From an uncultured Lachnospiraceae bacterium (GTDB lineage: Bacteria; Bacillota; Clostridia; Lachnospirales; Lachnospiraceae): a stretch of DNA of 55,338 bases. The DNA is taken from NCBI GenBank assembly GCA_910579505.1, contig CAJTTZ010000004.1:198425-253762 (forward strand), written 5' to 3'. The notes beneath the pieces are model-generated. The model searched no databases and was not told the DNA's origin. It was given only the letters and a program-made list of their open reading frames with translations. Both the position numbers and the translations under genes were made by a program. The number at the start of each line of letters is the position of its first letter. Position 1 is the first letter of the stretch. Below are positions 8,490 through 17,463 of the stretch, piece by piece.

Positions 8490-10307
8490 TTATTCCTCAA
8501 TCATTTTAACAATCATATTTTTCTGTAATTCTTCCCGCGATAAAAATGGCGCCATATCCTCAAGAGGAGGTGATATCAAAGTTCCATCTTCCAATTTCTT
8601 AGTTGCCGATTTTGGTTCGAATTTTTGAGTCGTACTACAAAAAACTTCGCAGATGCAGGGCTTCTCTTCACAGAGCGCCTTAGGAATTTCAGTTGATAGT
8701 TCCTCATTATTTCTGATTGCAAGGTAAGAAATACCATAAGCATGTGCAATCTTCTCAAAGCTTGGAAATCCTAAATCTCCACTTTCCGGTCCTACGCCTA
8801 CTAATCCATTGTTAAAAATATTGTTCTGCGTTTGCCGAATTTGATGGTATCCATCATTATTAATAATAAATATTTTGATCGGCAGATTATTGGTAACGAT
8901 TGTTTGCAGCTCCTGAATATTCATTTGAATACTCCCATCGCCCGCTATACATATTATCTTCCCAAGACGTGTTGCTATCGAAGCGCCTATCGCTGCCGGC
9001 AAATCGTATCCCATAGTTGATAAACCGCAATTCATAATAAACCGCTGTTTCTTGCCAATATAGTAAGACTGACTGCCAACTACACTTGCTGATCCATTAG
9101 CAACCACCGTAATCTGCCCCGGTTCCAACGATTTACTTAAACAATCCATAAAAGCATATACATTCGTTAATTTAGATTCATTATAATGACGATCTTCTAC
9201 TACAGGATATTTTTCCTTCCATTCACTACATTTTTCATTCCACCATGAAAAATCAAAACTAATATCATTCTCTTTCAAGTAGGCTATAAGTGATCTTATA
9301 AAAACTTTTGCATCGCAATGTACACCCAAATCCAAGTGAAAAGTCTCTTTTTTCATCTCCTCTTTGTCGATATCTACATCTATGACATACGCTTCGCGCG
9401 CCCATGTATCAGGATTATAGCCAACCTGATTAATGTTCAGCCTATTTCCTATGCATAATAGGAAATCACTGTTTTGTACTGCAAAGTTTCCTGCCCGGTC
9501 GCCCATCGTTCCGCCTCGTCCGGCGTAATGTTTACTGTCACTTTCAATTAAGTCTATACTATCCCAACACGTTACAATAGGTATATCTGCTTGTGCTGCC
9601 AATTCTAATAGCAATTCAGCCGCACCCGCTATTCTTATCCCGTTTCCAGCATAGATAACCGGCCTTTCTGACTTCTTTAACCGATCAGCTATTATTCGCA
9701 TTTTTTCCCTTAATAGCTCTCCTGTATCATAATTATCATTTTCACTTTCACAGAATCTATCCAGACAGTCTGTTTCTATATACTTCCCCTGAATGTCTAC
9801 AGGGATCTCAAGCCACACTGGTCCCGGTCTTCCTGATAAAGCAAGGTGAAACGCCTTCTCCAAACAATATCTGATTTCCTTTGCATCCGTAATCATATGC
9901 GCATACTTCACCGCATTATCCAGCATTGATGTAACATCAAAATCCTGAATTCCTAAATTTCTGATTTTTAAACCACTATTAACAGCTGTTAATGAAAGTT
10001 TTGCCTGTCCAGATACAACAATCATAGGTATGGAATCCAAATATGCCCCCACCACACCAGTTAAAGCATTAATTGCTCCCGGGCCGCTTGTCACGCAGAC
10101 AGCAGCCATTTCATTGTTAACGCGTGCATATGCCTCAGCTGCAATTGCTGACGCCTGCTCGTGATGGTTATAAATACATTTCAGTTTATCAGAATGCCCA
10201 AAGGAATCATTGAGGTGCATTGCCCCGCCACCCACAACCGTGAATATGGTTTTGATCCCATGTTCATAGAAAAACTCTGCTATATAATCTGATACCTTAA
10301 CTCTCAT
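8490..10307 (-). CDS. Thiamine-diphosphate-dependent lyase of the acetolactate-synthase family
   Basis: The 605-residue protein has all three domains of the acetohydroxyacid-synthase fold. The cofactor-activating glutamate is at residue 50 (NHHEQASAIAAEAYAR), the Pyr domain has SGPGAINA, and the PP domain carries the ThDP motif GDGS (about 456-459) with NN at 483-484. A housekeeping role in branched amino-acid synthesis is unlikely here. In Yersinia the related YerE adds a two-carbon unit from pyruvate to C4 of CDP-3,6-dideoxy-4-ketohexose to make yersiniose, and the CDP-dideoxy genes rfbFGH lie upstream in this operon. A C2-transferase role in branched-sugar synthesis is therefore inferred. 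A strong AGGAGG precedes the ATG. Confidence 0.85.
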   Translation of the reverse strand: MRVKVSDYIAEFFYEHGIKTIFTVVGGGAMHLNDSFGHSDKLKCIYNHHEQASAIAAEAYARVNNEMAAVCVTSGPGAINALTGVVGAYLDSIPMIVVSGQAKLSLTAVNSGLKIRNLGIQDFDVTSMLDNAVKYAHMITDAKEIRYCLEKAFHLALSGRPGPVWLEIPVDIQGKYIETDCLDRFCESENDNYDTGELLREKMRIIADRLKKSERPVIYAGNGIRIAGAAELLLELAAQADIPIVTCWDSIDLIESDSKHYAGRGGTMGDRAGNFAVQNSDFLLCIGNRLNINQVGYNPDTWAREAYVIDVDIDKEEMKKETFHLDLGVHCDAKVFIRSLIAYLKENDISFDFSWWNEKCSEWKEKYPVVEDRHYNESKLTNVYAFMDCLSKSLEPGQITVVANGSASVVGSQSYYIGKKQRFIMNCGLSTMGYDLPAAIGASIATRLGKIICIAGDGSIQMNIQELQTIVTNNLPIKIFIINNDGYHQIRQTQNNIFNNGLVGVGPESGDLGFPSFEKIAHAYGISYLAIRNNEELSTEIPKALCEEKPCICEVFCSTTQKFEPKSATKKLEDGTLISPPLEDMAPFLSREELQKNMIVKMIEE

Positions 10308-10319
10308 ACTTCCTCCTGC

Positions 10320-11057
10320 CTATAGCGACATTCCTCCATCAACAGGTATTACCGCTCCGGTAACATACGCTGCATCATCCGAGGATAAAAATAGAACAAC
10401 CTTGGCAACATCAATCGGTTTCGCAATATATCCAATTGGAATCACCCCATCAAAACGTGAGAAATCCCTGTTTGTAAAAATTTCCGTATCTACAATTCCT
10501 GGACAAATACAATTGACACGTACCTTCCCTGCATAATTGAGTGCGCACAAATTGGATAATTTAATCACCGCCGCTTTAGAAGCGCCATAAATGTAGTTCT
10601 TTGTCCCACTTGTCCATGACTGCAATCCACTAATAGATGCATTATTGACTATATTGCCTTTATTATTTATTAATAATGGCATAAATTCCTTTATCATAAA
10701 TAGTGTTCCATCTACATTTGTCTGAAATGAAAGATTCCAATCGTCATATTTCAAGTCTTCCAAACTACTGGTCAAAAAAACACCTGCATTATTAAACAAG
10801 ATATCTATCCCCTTATAACACTGCCTTATCTTCGACCCAAGCTCATGTACATCCTGTTCATTCCTAATATCACAGCTAAAAAATTGCGCACTGCCGTTTT
10901 TTTCTCTTATTGACTCTACAATTTTTTCACTCCGCTCCCTGTTTCGCGCAACAAGTATAACGTTCGCCCCTTCGCTGGCAAATAATCTTGCCGTCTCCGC
11001 ACCAATTCCCGACGATGCCCCTGTAATAATTGCAGTCTTTCCTTCCAATTTCCCCAT
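10320..11057 (-). CDS. Classical SDR oxidoreductase (FabG-like)
   Basis: A 245-residue classical short-chain dehydrogenase/reductase. It has TGASSGIGAETARLF (cofactor glycine motif), NNAGVF, the active-site serine in NNASISG, YGASK with catalytic Tyr and Lys near residues 155-159, then PGIVDTEIF and the terminal VTGAVIPVDGG. The Arg-rich VARNRERS stretch after the second strand suggests NADPH preference. It sits 12 bases upstream of the ThDP-enzyme gene and 15 bases downstream of the aldolase gene. It could therefore reduce the ketone left by the C2 transfer (the YerF step of yersiniose synthesis) or a cyclitol ketone. GGAG lies upstream of the ATG. Confidence 0.88.
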   Translation of the reverse strand: MGKLEGKTAIITGASSGIGAETARLFASEGANVILVARNRERSEKIVESIREKNGSAQFFSCDIRNEQDVHELGSKIRQCYKGIDILFNNAGVFLTSSLEDLKYDDWNLSFQTNVDGTLFMIKEFMPLLINNKGNIVNNASISGLQSWTSGTKNYIYGASKAAVIKLSNLCALNYAGKVRVNCICPGIVDTEIFTNRDFSRFDGVIPIGYIAKPIDVAKVVLFLSSDDAAYVTGAVIPVDGGMSL

Positions 11058-11072
11058 TTTGCACCTTCTCCA

Positions 11073-12683
11073 TCACTTATCAAAAATACTGTCTGTTATA
11101 AACTGAATATCCATAGTTTTCTCTGTTACTTTTCTAAAGTCCAAATACATATCTCTGATTTCTTCATTTAATGTACCCCATTCATTATCACTGTTTATCG
11201 GAGGAATTGTCGGGTCTGCATAACTCTCCATATACTGTTGTTTAAAACCATCAAATCCTGCAATGGCAACCTTTGAAACATGTAATATATCCATCAGTCT
11301 AAGGCAATTAATCACAGCATTATCAAAATGCGGCCATCCCCTTTTAATAACATGATTAAAATTAATTATTAATTCCCCTTCATCCTGCTCTGTCTTGATA
11401 TTAGATAAAACAATCCTTTTTGTCTTTTCAAACTCTTCTGAATAGGCATCCTTTGAAAAGGCATAACGCACAGAATTCATTACAAAGAAATAATCATATT
11501 GATACCCTTTTATAAAAGCATTTACGGCAATTACAACAGGATTGTGTTCTTTTATATATGTTTTTATCATTTCCTGCTCTTTAATTGCTGCTTTCCCCGG
11601 CGCAATTAACAAAACAGTTCTCGAGCCCAACTCCTCCTGTAATTGTTTTAATGCTTCTGCATCATCAACTACCCTGTCCTGATTTTCAATATACTTTCTT
11701 TCCAGCAAATCATAATCGTACTTTTTTCTATCATCTGCGGATAGGGACTCAATGACACTGCGCATATCCTTAGAATTTATCCGATGATTATTCTGCAGAT
11801 ATGCTATGTTATTAACATGACAGCAGTACATTCCCGCAATAAAATAAGGTATAGAATATCCCCATGTATACTTACTGTGAAAAGGTTCGACATACATATC
11901 AATTGCATCCATTATGTAATCTAAGTCATACTTCCCAAACCATTTTTTGTTCAGGTAATTTGACACCAATTCCGTTGTCGCATTGCCGGCTCCGCGTCCC
12001 ATTCCACAAAGGCTGGAATCCACAATGACTGTTCTTTCCTTTTCCCTAAGCAGTTCGATAAATTGCACTGTTAGGGCAAAAGATAACTGCTGATTATTAT
12101 GCGAATGAAATCCCAGCGCAATTTCTTTGTCAACATAATGATCTAATATGGTAACTATTCGTTTTAAGTCTTCTTCATACATCGCACCGAACGTATCAAC
12201 AATTGATAAGCCGTTTGGTTTTAGTTCGTTTACCGATTCTGCCAAATCTTTAAGGTCTTCATCTGTATACGCCAATGTATTTGCTGCCTGAAAGAAAACC
12301 TGATAGCCCTTTTCTTTTATCGCTTTTCCGATCTCAATCGCTTCTCTATGTTTGCCATAAGGAAAAACAACTCTTATCGCATCTATGGACTTCCCATCGT
12401 ATTTAGGAAGATAATCCAAGTCATACCGATCCCAATCTATCATGGCCACATATAAAGAATGTGCACATTTATTTAAAAGATACTGCTCTAAATCCGAAGG
12501 GATATGGTAAAAGGTTGTTCCTTGCTGATGCTCTTTGTTCTTCAACCATCCGCATTCAATAATCTCAATATTAGCGTCCTGAAGTTTTTTTATCATCCCT
12601 TTAATCACTGACGTTCCAAACTCTGCATTAACGATATATGCCCCGTCCCTCAACGTACAATCTAATAACCTAATATTATTCAT
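11073..12683 (-). CDS. HMGL-like aldolase fused to a C-terminal Rossmann-type domain
   Basis: Residues 1-290 form a DRE-TIM aldolase domain of the DmpG/HMG-CoA-lyase type: RLLDCTLRDGAY with metal ligand Asp8, GFHSHNN with His193 and His195, and a GMGRGAGNA loop near 230. These enzymes make or cleave C-C bonds with pyruvate- or acyl-type enolates. From about residue 355 a second domain (TVLLIAPGKAAI, then VVIAVNAF, YDYFFVMNS, KVAIAGFDGF) looks like a Rossmann domain of the DUF115/MptE or GT42 kind; this assignment is tentative. The ATG at 12683 is preferred because GGAGAGG lies 6 bases upstream and the start overlaps the kinase stop by 8 bases (ATGAATAA), which suggests translational coupling. 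The usual DmpG length is about 340 residues. Confidence 0.82.
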   Translation of the reverse strand: MNNIRLLDCTLRDGAYIVNAEFGTSVIKGMIKKLQDANIEIIECGWLKNKEHQQGTTFYHIPSDLEQYLLNKCAHSLYVAMIDWDRYDLDYLPKYDGKSIDAIRVVFPYGKHREAIEIGKAIKEKGYQVFFQAANTLAYTDEDLKDLAESVNELKPNGLSIVDTFGAMYEEDLKRIVTILDHYVDKEIALGFHSHNNQQLSFALTVQFIELLREKERTVIVDSSLCGMGRGAGNATTELVSNYLNKKWFGKYDLDYIMDAIDMYVEPFHSKYTWGYSIPYFIAGMYCCHVNNIAYLQNNHRINSKDMRSVIESLSADDRKKYDYDLLERKYIENQDRVVDDAEALKQLQEELGSRTVLLIAPGKAAIKEQEMIKTYIKEHNPVVIAVNAFIKGYQYDYFFVMNSVRYAFSKDAYSEEFEKTKRIVLSNIKTEQDEGELIINFNHVIKRGWPHFDNAVINCLRLMDILHVSKVAIAGFDGFKQQYMESYADPTIPPINSDNEWGTLNEEIRDMYLDFRKVTEKTMDIQFITDSIFDK

Positions 12684-13977
12684 AATAAGCCTCTCCATAT
12701 CTATACAGACCTTTAAGCGTCTCATCCTGTGCTATTATCACATTGGAAACCATCGGGAATACTTTTACTATTTCCTCTCGTATTAACGATATCTTAGATG
12801 CAATACCGCCTGAAAAAATAATGGTATCAATTCCTGTATCTGTTTTTGCTAGTTTGTTTGCTGCCCATATATAGTTTTTTACCATTCCCTCAATCGCACC
12901 ATTTATTACACTGCCTACCGTAAATCCAAATTCCGAAATGTTCGCTATACTTCCAACAGTTTTCTTTATCATAGGATTTTCAAAAAAACTCATCTCAAAC
13001 GATAATGATTTCACCGTATCCTTTTCTGCCTCTTCTAAAAGAATTTTCCATAACCCTTCATCGGAAATATCCACATTCAACAGATTAACTACTTCTTTGA
13101 AAAATCTAAAATATACGTTTAATGCTCTTCCTGAAGGCAAGTGTGGAATTCTTTTGATATATTTCTTACCCAAAAAAGGACATATCTGATATTCCTCTGA
13201 CAATTCGATGTTATCACACATAACACTGACCTGGGCGCCCGTTCCCAAGTTGAATGAAATGGCCTTTTCATTCATCCCTGCTCCAAATAGAGCTGCCTGA
13301 TGATCACCAATTGCCGGCAATACGTGATATAATACGCCTTCTCTCTCAATTGAAATTATCTTTTTGCCGACCACAGGGAAGACCACCTTGGAACAGTCTA
13401 TAAAATCTAATAATTCATTGCTCCACGTTTTATTTATAATATCATAAAGCCCCGTCGCTGCTGCATTTGTCGGATGGCAGACCGGCTCTTCACCAGTAAA
13501 TTTTTTAATCAGGAAATCACCCAATGTATAAAAGTGCACAGCACTATTTTTGTCTTCCATATAACCATGTCTGGACAAATAGAACAAATTGCATATAGGA
13601 AGTCCTGCCCTTAAAGACATACCGCTCTTTTTTACTACATTTAAAATTTCCAGCTCACTGAGTATACCCAGTTCTTCTTTCCCCAGTTCCCTTTGCCATG
13701 AAATGTAGTCCGTAAAAGGTGTCCCCTTATCATCTGTCAATAGAAAGCCATGCATTTCATTAGAAATACATAACTTTACCTCTTTCTCGCCAGTCGATAA
13801 TTTCTCTATCGCCCGGCAGACAAGATTCCATAAGGCGGAAATATATACGGGATCGAAAAGTGTATTTTCACTATTGGTGCTTGGCGTATTCTCATAAAAC
13901 CGCTCAATAATCTCTCCATCTACAAATTTAGCCGCCTTGACAAAACTTGCCCCACAGTCAACCACGATAGTATTCAT
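12676..13977 (-). CDS. FGGY-family carbohydrate kinase, sedoheptulokinase-like
   Basis: The 433-residue protein shows the ASKHA/FGGY architecture: an N-terminal ATPase fold starting IVVDCGASFVKAAKF, SNEMHGFLLTDDKG in the sugar-binding region, AIGDHQAALFGAG with the probable catalytic Asp (about residue 229), NLGTGAQVSV for phosphate binding and IIFSGGIASK near the C-terminus. The GDHQAALFGAG/GTGAQ arrangement resembles sedoheptulokinases more than glycerol or xylulose kinases, but that reading is from memory of the families. It starts inside the cyclase gene (20-base overlap, GGAGAA upstream of the ATG) and overlaps the aldolase start, so cyclase, kinase and aldolase should be made together. 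A kinase producing a 7-phosphate would supply the cyclase. Confidence 0.82.
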   Translation of the reverse strand: MNTIVVDCGASFVKAAKFVDGEIIERFYENTPSTNSENTLFDPVYISALWNLVCRAIEKLSTGEKEVKLCISNEMHGFLLTDDKGTPFTDYISWQRELGKEELGILSELEILNVVKKSGMSLRAGLPICNLFYLSRHGYMEDKNSAVHFYTLGDFLIKKFTGEEPVCHPTNAAATGLYDIINKTWSNELLDFIDCSKVVFPVVGKKIISIEREGVLYHVLPAIGDHQAALFGAGMNEKAISFNLGTGAQVSVMCDNIELSEEYQICPFLGKKYIKRIPHLPSGRALNVYFRFFKEVVNLLNVDISDEGLWKILLEEAEKDTVKSLSFEMSFFENPMIKKTVGSIANISEFGFTVGSVINGAIEGMVKNYIWAANKLAKTDTGIDTIIFSGGIASKISLIREEIVKVFPMVSNVIIAQDETLKGLYRYGEAYYE

Positions 13978-15022
13978 GCGTTTCTCCTAAATACTCATAA
14001 AAAATCTGCTTTAGTTCTTCGTCAATAACAATCGGATATACAATCAAATGACTTGCACCATCCAAAAGTGCAAAACTCAAAACATTTCCCTTTACTTTTT
14101 TATCAGTCTTAATAATTTCAAATAAATCACCTGGTTCTTGTATTACAATCTCCTTTGTAATAAACTCCCTTTTAATCAGACTTTTAATCTGGTAATAGTA
14201 CTCTGAGGAAATCAGTCCTTTTTTCCATGCAATATAATTGACTACATCAATTCCCCAGATTACGCCCTTTCCATGAGGTACCTTATTATGCGAATATGCC
14301 TCAAGTGCATGTCCAAATGTGTGTCCATAATTAAGCACTCTCCGCAAATCTGACTCAAACTCATCTTCCTCAATAATACTTTTCTTTACAAGTAATCCCT
14401 CATAAATATAGTGGGCAATTTCTTTACAGGGTATATATTGTTTTTCCTCTAAAAGCTTTTCAAAAAAATGAGGGTTACTGGTAAGTGAAAATTTCAGCAG
14501 TTCTCCCCAGCCATTGAGGTAATCATCATGTGTAAGCGTGTCAATAAATTTCGTGTCAATAAAGATTTTGTGAGGAGGGTAAAATACACCGATCTGATTC
14601 TTATACCCATTAAAATTAATTCCGCATTTTCCTCCGATGCAGGAATCACACATAGATAACAATGTTGTCGGGAAAAAATACCATTCCACATTCCTTAAAA
14701 ACAAATTACTTGCTATGGTCGTAACATCCTGCGTTATGCCACCGCCAAAACAAACGATTTTCCAATTTTTTCTGACACCAATTTTCTGCCAAAAGGAAAT
14801 GAGCTCCATCACCGTATCCATATTCTTATTAGCTTCAACCGCCTCAAGAAAATATGTATATTGAGGATTTATAGCCGCAAATTCCTTCTTATAAAGCGTA
14901 TATACTTGTTTATCAATAACATATGCTGTTGAATCTTGAAAACTTTCTAATCTCTTTGCAAAGGAATCAACAAATTCCACACTATATTCATACAATTTTG
15001 ATTTAATATAAAGTGTATCCAT
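13958..15022 (-). CDS. Sugar-phosphate cyclase (dehydroquinate-synthase fold, EEVS-like features)
   Basis: The 354-residue protein has the NAD-binding FGGGITQDVTTIASN motif, FFPTTLLSMCDSCIGGK and the metal ligands of the family (Glu in GWGELLK, His in NYGHTFGHALE, His in VPHGKGV). True 3-dehydroquinate synthases usually read NHPLGKNMIGAFHQP and AEVIK at the diagnostic sites. This one reads GINFNGYKNQIGVFYPP and GELLK, closer to 2-epi-5-epi-valiolone synthases that cyclise sedoheptulose 7-phosphate. Its place in a sugar operon beside a sedoheptulokinase-like gene supports a cyclitol product rather than shikimate. The substrate is inferred; a diverged AroB acting on another phosphorylated keto sugar is possible. 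GAGAGG and AGGAGAG lie before the ATG. Confidence 0.83.
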   Translation of the reverse strand: MDTLYIKSKLYEYSVEFVDSFAKRLESFQDSTAYVIDKQVYTLYKKEFAAINPQYTYFLEAVEANKNMDTVMELISFWQKIGVRKNWKIVCFGGGITQDVTTIASNLFLRNVEWYFFPTTLLSMCDSCIGGKCGINFNGYKNQIGVFYPPHKIFIDTKFIDTLTHDDYLNGWGELLKFSLTSNPHFFEKLLEEKQYIPCKEIAHYIYEGLLVKKSIIEEDEFESDLRRVLNYGHTFGHALEAYSHNKVPHGKGVIWGIDVVNYIAWKKGLISSEYYYQIKSLIKREFITKEIVIQEPGDLFEIIKTDKKVKGNVLSFALLDGASHLIVYPIVIDEELKQIFYEYLGETHEYYRG

Positions 15023-15051
15023 ATCCTCTCATTTCTCTCCTATCACATTTA

Positions 15052-16395
15052 CTATTTTACTGCTTCACATACCGTTTTTACCATATAATCTATTTTCTCA
15101 TCCGTCATCCCCGGATACACACCAACCCAGAAAGTATCACGCATAATTCTGTCTGTATTTTCCAGTGAACCCGCTATCCGATAACCTTCGCCCGTGCGGC
15201 GCATTTCATCAAAACAGGGATGTTTTATCAGATTTCCTGCAAAAAGCATTCTTGTCTGTATACCTTTGGATTCTATATATTGAACGACTTTATTTCTGTC
15301 TGTTCCCGCTTTGCATGTTATCAAGAATCCAAACCAGCTTGGATCTGCGTTTTCACAGGCTGCCGGAAGGATCAGTCTGTCTTCCGTATTCCTAAGACCC
15401 TCTTTCAGCCTGTCGAAATTATGCTTCCTGCGCTCCACAAAAGAGGGAAACTTGTCTATCTGTGCGCAGCCTATCGCTGCCTGCAGATCAGTAGCTTTCA
15501 GATTATATCCGAAATGAGAATATACATATTTATGATCATATCCAAGAGGCAGCTCGCCATACTGCTTATCAAAGCGATGCCCGCACATATTATCTTTTCC
15601 CGACGGACAGATACAGTCCCTACCCCAGTCTCTGAAAGAGCAAATTGCCCTATGCAGCAGGGGATTATCGGTATATACAGCGCCCCCCTCTCCCGTTGTC
15701 ATATGATGAGGCGGATAGAAACTGGATGTTCCGATATCGCCTACTGTCCCCGTAAACTTCTCTTCCCCGTCAATGGTATATTTAGACCCGAGCGCATCAC
15801 AATTATCCTCAACCAGCCAGAGATTATGCGCATCACAAAAGCCCTTTACCGCTTTCAAATCGAAGGGATTGCCTAATGTATGCGCAATCATGACTGCCTT
15901 GGTCTTTTCAGAAAGAGCCTCTTCCAGCTTAGACGTATCTATATTGTATTGTGGGATCGTAACGTCCACGAATACCGGTACGGCCCCGTATTGAATCATA
16001 GGTGTCACTGTAGTCGGAAATCCAGCCGCAACCGTAATGACCTCATCTCCACGTTTCAACCTTCTCTCTCCAAGTAACGGAGACGTAAGTGCCATAAAGG
16101 CAATCAAATTAGCCGATGAGCCCGAATTAACCAGAGAACAGAAGCGGATACCCAGATACTCTGAAAATTTCTTTTCAAATTCCTCTGCAAATCTTCCTGA
16201 AGTCAGCCAAAAGTCCAGCGCGGCATCCACTAAATTACACATTTCCTGCTGATCATAGACTCTGGATGCATAGGGAATCCTATCTCCCTCTGTAAAGTCT
16301 TTCTCCTGCAGCGGTTTCTTAAAATCTTTATAATATTGAGCTACCATCCCTCTGATCTGCTCTCTTGCTTCCGCTTCACTGTTCCAAATACCCAT
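15052..16395 (-). CDS. rfbH: RfbH, CDP-6-deoxy-xylo-4-hexulose 3-dehydrase (E1)
   Basis: This 447-residue PMP and iron-sulfur enzyme removes the 3-hydroxyl of CDP-4-keto-6-deoxyglucose. It has the aminotransferase fold, but the usual Schiff-base lysine is replaced by histidine in FYPPHHMTTGEGG (His230/231), the signature of E1. The 2Fe-2S ligands appear as Cys199 and the C-X-C-X7-C group at 261, 263 and 271 (DCICPSGKDNMC), as in Yersinia E1. The reaction needs electrons from an E3 reductase (RfbI/AscD type), which is absent from the window. GGGGAG precedes the ATG. Base composition here is visibly richer in GC than in the genes downstream in the operon. Confidence 0.95.
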   Translation of the reverse strand: MGIWNSEAEAREQIRGMVAQYYKDFKKPLQEKDFTEGDRIPYASRVYDQQEMCNLVDAALDFWLTSGRFAEEFEKKFSEYLGIRFCSLVNSGSSANLIAFMALTSPLLGERRLKRGDEVITVAAGFPTTVTPMIQYGAVPVFVDVTIPQYNIDTSKLEEALSEKTKAVMIAHTLGNPFDLKAVKGFCDAHNLWLVEDNCDALGSKYTIDGEEKFTGTVGDIGTSSFYPPHHMTTGEGGAVYTDNPLLHRAICSFRDWGRDCICPSGKDNMCGHRFDKQYGELPLGYDHKYVYSHFGYNLKATDLQAAIGCAQIDKFPSFVERRKHNFDRLKEGLRNTEDRLILPAACENADPSWFGFLITCKAGTDRNKVVQYIESKGIQTRMLFAGNLIKHPCFDEMRRTGEGYRIAGSLENTDRIMRDTFWVGVYPGMTDEKIDYMVKTVCEAVK

Positions 16396-16407
16396 CTTGA
16401 TTCTCCC

Positions 16408-17463
16408 CTACACTCCAATATACTCTTGGATTTCTCTCTCCATCTCTCGCTCTATATTGCCTGCATTCCTATAAATCTTTGTAAATTCACAAGTCTTTGC
16501 AATGGCATCTTCAATATGCCACTTCGGCTGCCACCCAAATAACTTTTTCAATTTTGCACAGTCCAATTGAAGAAAATTCGCCTCGTGCGGTCCGTCCTGA
16601 CTCTGGTTCACCCATGTCAGTCCTTCCCCCCATTGTTTGCAGAAAAGCGTGACCAGTTCCCCTGTCGTCACACAATCGCACTCATTGGGACCTACATTGT
16701 AAGAATCCGCATAAGAAATATCCTCACATTGCCTTTTTGCTATCATCAGATAGGCAAACAACGGCTCTAACACATGCTGGTAAGGTCTGGTCGAATACGG
16801 ATTGCGCACAACGATTTCTTTTCCCTCCAAAACAGCTCTGACGCAGTCTGGAACGATTCTGTCCTGCGCAAAGTCCCCGCCGCCTATCACGTTTCCTGCC
16901 CTCGCCGTGGACACTGCAATCCCCATTTCCTTCAAAAAAGAATTGTTGTAGCTGTGCGTTACCAGTTCCGAGCAGGACTTGCTGTTTGAATAGGGATCAT
17001 ATCCGTCCAGCATATCTGTCTCCCGATAGCCCCACTCCCATTCTCTATTCAGATACACTTTGTCCGTTGTCACATTTAAAAATGACTTCACGCTTTTACT
17101 TTTTCTGACACACTCGCAGATATTGACTGTCCCCATGACATTGGTTTCATAGGTATATACCGGCTCCTGATACGACGTCCTGACAATGGGCTGAGCCGCC
17201 AAATGCAGAACAATCTCCGGCTCCGTCTTTTTAAAGACGCATTCAAGCGTTTCCCGGTCTCTGATATCACCGATGACAGAATCCATTTTTTCTGCAATGC
17301 CGCTGATTGTAAAGAGACTCGGTTCTGTCGGCGCTGTAAGCGCGTACCCCGTAACCTCAGCTCCGGCGTCAATTAATATTTTGCTCAGCCAGGTTCCCTT
17401 AAATCCCGTATGTCCTGTCACCAAAACCCGTTTTCCCTTATAAAAACTTATCACATCTTTCAT
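16408..17463 (-). CDS. rfbG: RfbG, CDP-glucose 4,6-dehydratase
   Basis: An extended SDR of 351 residues that converts CDP-glucose to CDP-4-keto-6-deoxyglucose with bound NAD. After the start MKDVISFYKGKRVLVTGHTG it shows the glycine motif GHTGFKGTW, LAAQPIVRTSY, the active-site NVTTDKVY and the catalytic YSNSK. The GHTGFKG sequence and length are typical of RfbG rather than RmlB. I place the start at the ATG of the ATGA overlap with rfbF (17463); an ATG 9 bases earlier is possible, and longer upstream starts would overlap rfbF deeply without a ribosome site. It acts between RfbF and RfbH. Confidence 0.95.
   Translation of the reverse strand: MKDVISFYKGKRVLVTGHTGFKGTWLSKILIDAGAEVTGYALTAPTEPSLFTISGIAEKMDSVIGDIRDRETLECVFKKTEPEIVLHLAAQPIVRTSYQEPVYTYETNVMGTVNICECVRKSKSVKSFLNVTTDKVYLNREWEWGYRETDMLDGYDPYSNSKSCSELVTHSYNNSFLKEMGIAVSTARAGNVIGGGDFAQDRIVPDCVRAVLEGKEIVVRNPYSTRPYQHVLEPLFAYLMIAKRQCEDISYADSYNVGPNECDCVTTGELVTLFCKQWGEGLTWVNQSQDGPHEANFLQLDCAKLKKLFGWQPKWHIEDAIAKTCEFTKIYRNAGNIEREMEREIQEYIGV

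Noticed and set aside
8490..10307. Biosynthetic acetolactate synthase (ilvB)
   Set aside because: No small subunit or other ilv/leu genes are nearby; the context is entirely sugar biosynthesis.
13958..15022. Housekeeping aroB
   Set aside because: Key segments differ from dehydroquinate synthase and no other shikimate genes are nearby, though this cannot be fully excluded without a phylogeny.
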